Assembly (NCBI GenBank): GCA_002398565.1 | Contig: DGZP01000032.1 | Location: 5,174 to 13,587, forward strand | DNA: 8,414 nt | Reading direction: 5' to 3' | DNA from: Proteiniphilum sp. UBA4977 | GTDB taxonomy: Bacteria; Bacteroidota; Bacteroidia; Bacteroidales; Dysgonomonadaceae | The notes under the pieces: model-generated | What the model was told of the DNA's origin: nothing | The model's input: only the letters and a program-made list of their open reading frames with translations | Databases searched by the model: none | Shown here: piece after piece, positions 1 through 8,100 of the stretch | Layout: each line of letters opens with the position of its first letter | How positions within the stretch are numbered: the stretch's first letter is position 1 | Position numbers and translations under genes: made by a program

Positions 1-1202
1 ATAATGAAGCGGGCATTATCATCTCCATAGCTGGCTTTGTACCAATTGGGGTTGCTGACTCCCCACGGGATCAATCCATAGGCCCCGTGCAGGGGATCTC
101 CGTATTCATTTTTTGAGGCAATTGAATGGAAGAGATAAAAGTCAATAAGATTTTGAGCGATCCTGTATGATTCTTTATCATGCAATACTGCTCCTGATGT
201 GGCAAAAGCCATCGCCGTTTCACTTACGCAATCTCCCCTCACAATGATTCCGATCGGTTGGCTCCCTTTTTCATCTATTTCAGAGAAAATACACTCAAGG
301 CTTCCTTTGCTCCCATCTCCAAGCGGAATGGCTTTATTCCATTTTATTCGTTCCGTTCCGGTATTGATCAACTGTTGCAGAGAGTCAACAAATGAGTCGG
401 CAACCAGCATTTTTGCGTTTCTATACCAGTTAATGCCCTTGCTGATACTCTTTCTCTGAAAATTGTCAGGGAGCTTTTCATTCTTCTCATATGTCACAGA
501 TATTTCCGGTTCCCATTTCAGGCTACTTATCTTATTACCGGCGCCCAGATCCTCCAGGATTCTTTTCCAAAAAATGCCCCATTCTTTTTGAGGAGCATAC
601 CTGCCTGAAACGAAATTACTGAAGCCGGTTGTGGCAACTATAATATTACTATTCTTCAACTTAAACAACAGGGGGACTGTTTTTTCAGGTAATCCATAAA
701 TCGCTGTGTCAAAACCGGCAACTTGTGCGGCAACTACGTAGGGATTATCTATTTCTGTTTGAATATCAATATAATGCAACCCATTGCTTGCCAGGATTGA
801 TAAACTGTCAATACCACTGAAAGAATTTGTGGTAATTACAACTCTTTCTTTTTTTGTCTTTTGTATTTTCTTAAAATGAACTTGTGGAATACAGGAAGGA
901 TACTCAATAAAAGCGTTGATGTTTTTCTTTTCTATTTTCCGATAAAGTTCTTCGTTGATTTTTATTTGTTCGGTTGGGTAATTATCTGCCAAAATCAAAA
1001 GTATATCTCCTTCCCGGGTATTTTTCAATGCTTCTTCCGGGCTTGCATATCTGGAATAGGGAAGGTTGTTGTTTTTAATGATTGTGTACAGATCGTTTGT
1101 TTTATCGCAACTTAAAATAATTTTACTCTGCCTCCCATAGATAGCTAATCCTGGGGATAAAAGAAAAACAACAAATAATAAAAATATTTTTTTCAGTATC
1201 AT
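1..1202 (-). CDS. Secreted protein with amidotransferase-like N-terminal domain and six-hairpin-glycosidase-like domain (3' end missing)
   Basis: The frame is open from an ATG at 1202 to the window edge (400 codons, no stop), so the C-terminus is missing. An in-frame TAA at 1211-1209, three codons upstream, leaves this as the first possible ATG. Residues 1-23 form a Sec-type signal peptide (Lys4-Lys5, then a hydrophobic run to about Ala20) with no lipobox cysteine. Residues about 27-222 look like an alpha/beta domain of the class I glutamine amidotransferase/ThuA kind: alternating strands (GDILLILADNYP at 65-76) and the stretch ATTGFSNFVSGRYAPQ (190-205), typical of such domains attached to glycosidases. 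I see no nucleophile-elbow cysteine, so this part is probably not an amidotransferase. From about 255 the chain is helical, with RGDCVSETAMAFA (322-334) and YGDDNARF (392-399), resembling (alpha/alpha)6-barrel sugar-active enzymes. It begins 48 bases after the flavoprotein stop, so the two are likely co-transcribed. Fold assignments are from memory of family patterns; substrate and activity are unknown. Confidence 0.72.
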   Translation of the reverse strand, partial: MILKKIFLLFVVFLLSPGLAIYGRQSKIILSCDKTNDLYTIIKNNNLPYSRYASPEEALKNTREGDILLILADNYPTEQIKINEELYRKIEKKNINAFIEYPSCIPQVHFKKIQKTKKERVVITTNSFSGIDSLSILASNGLHYIDIQTEIDNPYVVAAQVAGFDTAIYGLPEKTVPLLFKLKNSNIIVATTGFSNFVSGRYAPQKEWGIFWKRILEDLGAGNKISSLKWEPEISVTYEKNEKLPDNFQRKSISKGINWYRNAKMLVADSFVDSLQQLINTGTERIKWNKAIPLGDGSKGSLECIFSEIDEKGSQPIGIIVRGDCVSETAMAFATSGAVLHDKESYRIAQNLIDFYLFHSIASKNEYGDPLHGAYGLIPWGVSNPNWYKASYGDDNARFI

Positions 1203-1250
1203 TTTCTGTTAGTTAATAAATATCTACTTTTCAGGTCAATAATCCGGTTT

Positions 1251-3131
1251 TTAGTTTATATAGTTTCCCTTTATATCTACTTCTTTCACAAACGGATTTA
1301 AAATTTGGTCAATTAGTACGGCTGCTTCGACGCGGGTAAGTTGGTCTTGTACATTGAAATCCGGGAAACCGAATGTGTAATATATTTCTTTGGCTCTTAT
1401 TGTTAACTCTTTTTTTAATGGAATTTTCTCTATTTGTTCTATTTCGCTTATCAGCATAAGTAAATCATTCAGTTTGATGGGAGTATTGGTGTCGGGAATC
1501 TCAACAGGATATATCTCTTCTAAACCGCTGAGTTCAGACCATAAGAGCGTATCATTTATTCTAAACCAGGTCTGGTTGGACCAGCCTACATTTTTTCCGG
1601 TACCTTTTAAAATTCCGGTAACGCCGATTCGTTGTAGTGGAAGAAAAAAAGGACTTTCTTTTTCTACGTCAAGGTAGGGTAAAAGGTAGTTGCCCTGCGA
1701 TAAAAGAGTTTGCTGCACCTCACGTACAGAGACATCTTCTATATCCGTTCTGTTTTTTACAGCCAATGCTGCCAATATTCCGGCTGCCTGCCCAATTTGC
1801 ATAACCACCGGTTGAAGGCGGGTTGTGCCATTTACTACGTTGGAAACGGAAATTGATTTTTCGGCTACAATCAGTCCTTTAATGTTCTGGGGAATCATTA
1901 CTCCTAATGGCAATCCGTATGAGGGTATTGGGTGAAAGTACAAATGCGGTAATGTCTCCCGTTGGGGATACCTGCCGTGATGATGATCTACCGGATAATC
2001 CCCTACAGCAACACAGGTCCTATAAAGTTTTTCGGATTGTGTGTAAGGCTCCAAAATATAGTTGAGTGTGAAACGTACCAAACCGTGGATGCGTAAAGAT
2101 TCGCGATGATAGGGAATTAATGGCAACTTATCTTCCGTAGGGAACTCATCGTCTGCAAGCCCAAGTGTGTTCATTCCCAATTCTTTCTGGATGAAGTAGA
2201 TAAAACAAAGTGTGTGGTTCTTGGCTTTTTTCAAGGCTTCTTCACGCTTTATTTCGTCTTTGCCGATTAAGTTTAAGTAATAATCATTGCCTTCTATGGG
2301 CCAGTTGATCATGTATTTATTATTCGGTAGTTTGCCATATGTGATCATTTTGTCTTTCTCCCATAATGTGTTTAACGGATTGGGATTTTTACAAAGCGGG
2401 TTTTGGCATGAGCAGACGAATGCATGTGGGTTGTAGTCCACAGGTTGCGGAATAGTTACATCTTTGCCGTAATCTTTCAGTATAGCTACGTAAGTTAGAT
2501 CCTGAATTACATCATTGGCTTTCTCGGGTGCCACATCTTCCCTGGTATCTTTCCGGCTTTCCATCCCTACATCATATCTTACCCCACATTGAAGTGCAAC
2601 ATCTCCCAGTTCAGTAGCGTCTATTATGATCCTGGGATGAAGGATGAGTGTTTTTCCGGGTGTTTGAATGATAACAGTCCACTTACCGTTTCCTTTTTTT
2701 ATGGATTTTAGTTTACTTTTAAAGTGAACTGTCAAGTTTTTCTCTTGTGCCGTGATATGCTGCAGAATCTTGTTGCCGACTGATGGCTCAAATTGAACAT
2801 GACTCACCCATCCTGTTTTTAATGCCTCTGCATTACCATAATAGCTCGTCAGGGATTCTTTGAACTCTCCCCAGAAGCCGCTCGGCATATTATAGTTCCC
2901 ATCGATAGCACTTACCCCTGCGCTTGTAAGCATTCCTCCTAGCCAGTTTGATTCTTCGATAATCATGGTCCGTGCTCCCATACGTGCCGAAGATATTCCG
3001 GCACTTACGCCGCTTGTTCCCCCTCCGACAATAAGCACCTCCGGAGACCGGGCGTAATTACAGCCTGCGGTTGTAAAAGCTAAAATAAGGAGGAAAAGAA
3101 GGTTTTTAAATGCCATTGGTGCTCTTAACAT
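1251..3131 (-). CDS. Exported FAD-dependent oxidoreductase lipoprotein (FAD_oxidored family)
   Basis: This is a 626-residue flavoprotein predicted to act outside the cytoplasm. Residues 1-24 are a lipoprotein signal ending in TTAGC, with Cys24 as the lipidated residue. The FAD-binding Rossmann motif is VLIVGGGTSG (32-41; Gly36, Gly38, Gly41), followed by Glu59 at the end of the second strand, which should hold the ribose. DATELGD (171-177), GDYPVDHHH (377-385) and TRLQPVVMQIGQAAG (437-451) are hallmarks of the FAD_oxidored family (often misnamed xanthan lyase). The C-terminal tail, with FPDFNVQDQLTRVEAAVLID (589-608) and then NPFVKEVDI, resembles an S-layer-homology motif and is common at the end of these Bacteroidota proteins. 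A cysteine trio, Cys240, Cys242 and Cys247, sits in the middle. The ATG at 3131 is the first after in-frame TAA codons at 3146-3141. Met6 (ATG at 3116) would give an equally good lipoprotein signal and may be the true start. The gene follows the SusD-like gene after a structured 179-base gap and precedes the glycosidase-like gene by 48 bases. The oxidized substrate is unknown; a sugar or glycoside is an inference from context. Confidence 0.9.
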   Translation of the reverse strand: MLRAPMAFKNLLFLLILAFTTAGCNYARSPEVLIVGGGTSGVSAGISSARMGARTMIIEESNWLGGMLTSAGVSAIDGNYNMPSGFWGEFKESLTSYYGNAEALKTGWVSHVQFEPSVGNKILQHITAQEKNLTVHFKSKLKSIKKGNGKWTVIIQTPGKTLILHPRIIIDATELGDVALQCGVRYDVGMESRKDTREDVAPEKANDVIQDLTYVAILKDYGKDVTIPQPVDYNPHAFVCSCQNPLCKNPNPLNTLWEKDKMITYGKLPNNKYMINWPIEGNDYYLNLIGKDEIKREEALKKAKNHTLCFIYFIQKELGMNTLGLADDEFPTEDKLPLIPYHRESLRIHGLVRFTLNYILEPYTQSEKLYRTCVAVGDYPVDHHHGRYPQRETLPHLYFHPIPSYGLPLGVMIPQNIKGLIVAEKSISVSNVVNGTTRLQPVVMQIGQAAGILAALAVKNRTDIEDVSVREVQQTLLSQGNYLLPYLDVEKESPFFLPLQRIGVTGILKGTGKNVGWSNQTWFRINDTLLWSELSGLEEIYPVEIPDTNTPIKLNDLLMLISEIEQIEKIPLKKELTIRAKEIYYTFGFPDFNVQDQLTRVEAAVLIDQILNPFVKEVDIKGNYIN

Positions 3132-3152
3132 AAATCTTTTTTATTATCCTTT

Positions 3153-3160
3153 CAAAATTA
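3153..3160 (-). promoter_or_regulatory. Possible -7 promoter element upstream of the flavoprotein gene
   Basis: Read on the minus strand, this is TAATTTTG, an exact match to the Bacteroidota -7 consensus TAnnTTTG. It lies 22 bases before the ATG at 3131 and 37 before the alternative ATG at 3116. No TTTG or TTG is found at the expected distance upstream for a -33 box, so this is only half a promoter and could be chance in an AT-rich gap. Confidence 0.25.
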
Positions 3161-3183
3161 GCAGAACTACTTTATGTGATTTG

Positions 3184-3207
3184 TTCTGAAGTAGATAGGT
3201 CTCAGAA
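3184..3207. repeat. Short inverted repeat (6-bp arms)
   Basis: TTCTGA (3184-3189) and TCAGAA (3202-3207) are exact inverted copies separated by 12 bases. It lies between the hairpin after the SusD-like gene and the flavoprotein start. It may be an operator-like site or a weak RNA hairpin. Arms this short can arise by chance. Confidence 0.25.
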
Positions 3208-3214
3208 TGTTCAT

Positions 3215-3233
3215 ATTTTAAATAATTTAAAAT
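3215..3233. repeat. AT-only perfect palindrome in the intergenic gap
   Basis: ATTTTAAA (3215-3222) and TTTAAAAT (3226-3233) are perfect inverted copies around a 3-base centre. The whole element is A/T. It could be a protein-binding site, or part of the transcription end of the SusD-like gene together with the hairpin just upstream in the transcript. As RNA, an all A-U stem of this length would be only weakly stable. Confidence 0.35.
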
Positions 3234-3265
3234 CAGTAGCTTTTCTCCTGCAGAAGTATGAATAC

Positions 3266-3300
3266 TAAGAGGGTGGATCACATGGTGACACACCCTCTTA
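3266..3300 (-). terminator. Strong hairpin immediately after the SusD-like gene (terminator, attenuator or RNA-end stabiliser)
   Basis: TAAGAGGGTG (3266-3275) and CACCCTCTTA (3291-3300) form a perfect 10-bp stem. Inside the 15-base loop, TCAC (3278-3281) and GTGA (3285-3288) can add a second 4-bp stem. On the minus strand the hairpin starts 10 bases after the SusD-like stop codon. No run of U follows directly, so it is not a textbook intrinsic terminator. It could instead protect the 3' end of the susC/susD-like message and so lower expression of the genes further downstream. Confidence 0.6.
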
Positions 3301-3310
3301 TCCTCTTGTG

Positions 3311-5116
3311 TTAATATCCAGGATTTTGTTCTAAAGCAGGATCTCTGTCGATCTCAGTCTGAGGAATCGGGAAGAGATAGAAGCGGTCATCCCAGAAACG
3401 ATTCCGATCCCTCACTTTCAATTTATCTTTATAAGCACCATAGTCAGCGATGTCATTCAAGTCGTGCCTGCTGCTTTTTCTGAAGTTTGGTACCATATCG
3501 GATGTTACATCCTGGTATCCTCCCGATATAATATAACCGTCTCCATCTTTTTCCGTTGCAAGGGGGTAGCCGTAGCTGGGACCTTCATTTTCCAGGTCGC
3601 CAATACCCCATCTTCGCATATCCACAAAATGCAATCCTTCCAGGATCAGTTCAATCTTACGCTCCCTACGTACAAGCTGTCTCATTTTATTCTGATCACC
3701 AATTTTATCAGCGGATACATTTGGCATGTGCGACCGATTACGAACTAGGTTAATTGCATTATAAACTGAATTATCGAGTTCGTTCAGTTCAATTTTTGCT
3801 TCAGCATAGGTGAGGAGAATCTCTGCATATCTCATTACCGGAACATTGCATGTCTGAGTGTTGATGGCTTCAACCTTCTCATTGCTGAACTTCTTCCACA
3901 TATATCCTAAGCCGGCATTAGCAAAGCTAGTCCATGCAGCTCCACTGTTAATATCAGCATTGGTTTTCTCTTCCCATACTCCGGTGCTGAAGTTATAAAA
4001 TTTTGTAGTAGGGTTGTAGACATCGGCAATGAACATTATTCTACCTGCATCAGTCCCTTTGGTGTTACCTATAACTGTATCGCCGTGCATCCAAAGAGTA
4101 GAGGAGAAACGAGGATCCCGGTTCTTTGAAGGGTTTTTTGGATCATAGAGGGGTGATTCATCAATCCTTTTTCCATCAACACACTCATACGTATCTGCCA
4201 ACATCTGCGAAGGATGCCTTCCCGTTTGTCCGTAATTTCTGGAAACCTGGCCGAACCCAATCATATGAAATTTTTTGTTACCCTGATTGGAATACATCAG
4301 TTCAAACAAGGTCTCGTTCCGTACATCTGCTTTTTCTTGTCCTGTCAGGTTAAAGAGATCGTCATAGTTTACTGCCAACCCTCTCTGTCCTATTACCTCA
4401 TTAGCAGCATTGGCCGAGATTCTGAAATAATCAACCGATTTACCGCCATAATTGAGGCTTCCTCCCAGCAGTGCAGCACGCGCTTTAAGTCCGTAAGCAA
4501 CAGCTTTGTCGACACGTCCCCGCTCAGCTGCGATCCATGGCAAATCATTGACAGCAAGATCCATTTCGGACAGAATAAAATCGAGAATAATTTTTTTGTC
4601 TTCTGCGGGACTGTTATACTGTTCAACCGTTACTGGTTCGGTGAAAAAAGGTACATTGCCATATGTGGCAATGAGGTTGTAATAGGCAAATGCCCGCAAA
4701 ACCCTTGCTTCAGCCAAATACTGTTTCGATTTTCCCTGCAATAAATCCAGGTAAGGTTCAGAGCCTTTTAAAACAGAGTTTGCGCGTGCAATAATCGCAT
4801 AAAGATTGCTCCACCAACTCAATACGCTTCCATTGTCAGGATTCAGGGCTCCGCCTGCGCCAATCGTATTATTTTCAGCGCGTTCCATGGCCATGCCTGT
4901 CCAGTGGTCAAGCATAATGTTGAATGGAAGGTTGTAGGCAAGGGTAAAGGTTATGGCATTGTATATACCCGACACGCCGTCTTTAACAGCCGGTTCCGAC
5001 TTGTAAAATCCGGCGGATGAATAATTATTAGGTTCCCTATCCAAGAAATCTTCACATGATGTGATCAGAAAAAATGTAAAGATGAGGACGAAGATTTTTC
5101 CAATTATTTTTTTCAT
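3311..5116 (-). CDS. SusD/RagB-family nutrient-binding outer-membrane lipoprotein
   Basis: This 601-residue protein is the surface lipoprotein that caps the adjacent SusC-like channel and binds the incoming substrate. Residues 1-21 are a lipoprotein signal ending in LITSC, with Cys21 lipidated. The acidic stretch EDFLD just after the cysteine fits the surface-export signal seen in Bacteroidota lipoproteins. The N-terminal SusD-like helical domain shows AEARVLRAFAYYNLIATYG (135-153), a family hallmark. The C-terminal RagB/SusD domain shows MRYAEILLTYAEAK (428-441), RRERKIELILEG (483-494) followed by FVDMRRWG (497-504), and the terminal block LFPIPQTEIDRDPALEQNPGY near 581-601. Length is normal for the family and the gene is intact. 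It starts 12 bases after the stop of the SusC-like gene, which indicates co-transcription; the start region is A-rich with no Shine-Dalgarno sequence, as is usual in this phylum. A stable hairpin follows the stop codon. SusD-like proteins diverge widely in their binding sites, so the ligand cannot be read from the sequence. Confidence 0.96.
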   Translation of the reverse strand: MKKIIGKIFVLIFTFFLITSCEDFLDREPNNYSSAGFYKSEPAVKDGVSGIYNAITFTLAYNLPFNIMLDHWTGMAMERAENNTIGAGGALNPDNGSVLSWWSNLYAIIARANSVLKGSEPYLDLLQGKSKQYLAEARVLRAFAYYNLIATYGNVPFFTEPVTVEQYNSPAEDKKIILDFILSEMDLAVNDLPWIAAERGRVDKAVAYGLKARAALLGGSLNYGGKSVDYFRISANAANEVIGQRGLAVNYDDLFNLTGQEKADVRNETLFELMYSNQGNKKFHMIGFGQVSRNYGQTGRHPSQMLADTYECVDGKRIDESPLYDPKNPSKNRDPRFSSTLWMHGDTVIGNTKGTDAGRIMFIADVYNPTTKFYNFSTGVWEEKTNADINSGAAWTSFANAGLGYMWKKFSNEKVEAINTQTCNVPVMRYAEILLTYAEAKIELNELDNSVYNAINLVRNRSHMPNVSADKIGDQNKMRQLVRRERKIELILEGLHFVDMRRWGIGDLENEGPSYGYPLATEKDGDGYIISGGYQDVTSDMVPNFRKSSRHDLNDIADYGAYKDKLKVRDRNRFWDDRFYLFPIPQTEIDRDPALEQNPGY

Positions 5117-5128
5117 TTTTGTATTCTT

Positions 5129-8100
5129 TTAAAAATTAATATCCACACCAACAGTCATGGTCCTCATAAGAGGATAAAAACTACCTCCGGAGACTGAGTT
5201 CTCAGGATCGTATCCTTCATAGGCGTTAGAGAAGGTCAGCAGATTCTGGCCGCTTACGAAGAAGCGAACTTTGTTCATACTCCACTTATTAGAGATTTGT
5301 TTCGGAAGGGTATATCCCAGTACCACATTTTTTAGTCGCAGATATGCCCCGCTCTTTACCCAAAAATCGGAAATAATATTGTTCGGGTTATTTCCTGATC
5401 CGTCAATTAGTAAAATAGGGAATTTGGCATCTCTGTTATCTTCACTCCAGTAATCAAGTTGATTTTTAAACATTGAACGTCCTACATAAAACGGGCGTAC
5501 ACCATAACCTGAGTAGAAAAGATCCCTTTTCCCCACACCCTGGAAGAAAATATTGATATCAAGCCCTTTCCAGTCTGCCCCGATGTTTAAGCTGTATTCA
5601 TACCTGGGTGCAGGATTTCCTATAATGGTGCGGTCTAGGTCGTTAATTACCCCGTCGGGCACTCCTTCCGGGCCGTTCAGATCTTTGTACCGAATATATC
5701 CCGGTCTGATGTTCTTCTTTTCCCCATATACAGCAGCATTGTCTATTTCTTCCTGCGTCTGGAAATATCCATCAGATTCGAATCCATACCACGATCCCAA
5801 AGGATCTCCTTCTCTGGTTATTTGAGTTCCGATATATTCTTTGCCATAAAGGTTTGTGATGGTGTTTTTAACATCTGACAGGTTGGCCGTAATGTTGTAA
5901 TTTAGATTTCCGATTTTATCTCTCCACGTTACATTCAAATCCCAACCGTTGTTTCTCATTGATCCTGCGTTTTCCCAAGGAGAAGAGAGTCCCACAAATA
6001 CCGGGATCGGAAATTGTTGTAACATATCGTTGATGTTTCTTACATAGTAATCGAAGGTGGTGGTAAGCTTAGACGAAAAGAAGCCCAGGTCAACACCTAT
6101 ATTCATTTGAGTTGACTTTTCCCATGAGATCTTTTCGTTGGCTACCTGTGTTTGTGTAGCACCCGAGCCCAGTTCTTTGTTGAACCAATAGCCATATCCC
6201 GGGGAGATAGTGGCTGCGTATGGGAAGTAGCTGTATATATCCTGATTTCCTAATGTGCCGTAAGAAGCCCTTAGTTTGAAGTTGTCTATTGTTTCTTTCA
6301 GCTGATCAAAGAAACCCTCTTCCGAGATTCTCCACCCAACGGATGCAGAAGGGAAGAACCCCCACCTGTAACCTTTCATGAAACGTGATGATGCATCGAA
6401 TCGCCCGTTCAACTCCAAAAGGTAACGCTCTTGGTAGTTATAATTGATACGTCCAAAGTAGGATAACATTGCCCAGTCCCAATGGCTGCCGCTGTTCGTT
6501 GCTGTAGCATTGTCCCCGTGATTTAGGTCTTCGAAGCCATCAAACTCGTATTTTTTCCTTGTGGCAGAAAACGATCTGCTCGATATTTCTTCAGATTGTA
6601 CACCTGCCAGAATGTTGAACGAATGACTTTTGATCTGTTTTGCGTAAGAACCCTGAAGATTGAACTGGTTGGTGATTGTCTGGCTCCAACCTTCGTATTT
6701 AGTGGTTCCATCGGGAGGATAAGTAGTTTTATACATACCTCCTTCATAGGTATCGTATGGTTTCAGGAAATAGTCCGACTTTCCTTCAATTTTTCGGCTG
6801 CTATAGCTGGTAAGAAGATCCAACCCTTCCAGGGGAGTTATCTGGACAAAACCTTTCAATCCCAACTCAGGGGTTACAGATGTATTTATACCCGATACCT
6901 TTGCTGATGCAATGGGGTTGTCACCATTCTGGCCGTAACCCCATGTTCCGTCGTTATTGATGCCGGAGAATACCGGTACAAAAGTGGTGGCTTTATTGAT
7001 AATACTTTCCGGGGAATCATATGCCGGCTGGACCGTTTTGGACTGACGTATATTTACGTCTACGCCGCTTTTGAGCCAAGAGGTAATCTGGACATCCGTA
7101 TTGAGACGCATGGTCATTCTTCGGTAATTGTTGTTGGCAATGTTTCCATCCTGATAAAAGTTACCGAGGTTCGCAAATACCCTAATCTTTTCAGATCCTC
7201 CACTGATGCTGAGAGAATTATTGTGTGTGAGCGCATTCTGTTCGATGATTTCTTTTTTCCAGTCGGTATCGTATCGGTTGATGTTATCGGGTCCTAATGT
7301 TTCATATTCCTTTATGAGCTCTTCCGGATATTGAGGATCGATATTGGCATTTGCTCTTGCCACATTGATGGCTCTCATGTATTCCACCGCCGATAATGGT
7401 TCGGGAATGGCAGTAGGAGTGTTTATGCCTGCGTACCCACTGTATGAGATGTTCAACTTGTTCTCTTTTGCCCTTTTCGTAGTAATCAGGATAACCCCGT
7501 TCGATGCCCGTGATCCGTAAATGGAGGCAGAAGCAGCATCCTTTAACACAGAGATGGACTCAATGCTGTTCATGTCGATAAAGTTTAATCCATAGGCATC
7601 AGCAATAACCCCATCTATTAATATAAGCGGGTTGGAGGATGAGTTTAGCGAACCTGTACCCCTTATTTTTATCCCTGCTCCGTCGTAGCCGGGGCGGCCG
7701 GAAGTGGTTACTACTGATACTCCTGGAATCATTCCCTGCAAAGCAATTGAAGTGTTGGATACATTTCTTTTTACCAGATCATCACTGCTTACGTTTTGTA
7801 CGGAACCTGTCAGGTTAATCTTTTTTTGAGTTCCGTAGCCCACTACTACAACTTCTTCCAGAAGTTCTGTGTCTTCCTCCAGTGTTATGTTTAGATAACT
7901 TCTTTTAAGTAAGGGAACTTCCTGGGTTTTGAAGCCTACATAGGAAAATTCCAAAATGACCTCAGGATCGTTTACTGTCAGTCTGAACTCTCCATTCACA
8001 TCGGTAACAGTACCCTGATCTGTTTTTTTAATGATGACATTGACACCGATGAGGGCTTCACCTTTTGTGTCCACTACCTTACCCGCTATACTTTGCTGAG

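Noticed and set aside
1203..1250. Terminator or promoter between the flavoprotein and glycosidase-like genes
   Set aside because: The 48-base gap has no hairpin with meaningful arms and no consensus promoter; simple co-transcription is the better reading.
1251..3131. Naming the flavoprotein a xanthan lyase
   Set aside because: That label is often propagated to this family, but the sequence shows FAD-binding motifs and no polysaccharide-lyase features.
4069..4260. Minus-strand frames inside the SusD-like and SusC-like genes (also 4393-4626 and 6523-6747)
   Set aside because: They overlap intact genes in another frame and do not encode recognisable proteins; there is no frameshift in the parent genes to explain.
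4214..4744. A 176-codon open frame on the plus strand
   Set aside because: It lies wholly antisense to the intact SusD-like gene, has no recognisable domain or motif, and looks like a by-product of codon use in that gene.
6596..6907. A 103-codon plus-strand frame, and similar short plus-strand frames at 199-459, 861-1115, 1390-1677, 3464-3748, 5271-5453 and 5553-5825
   Set aside because: All are antisense to well-supported minus-strand genes and have no family features or start context of their own.
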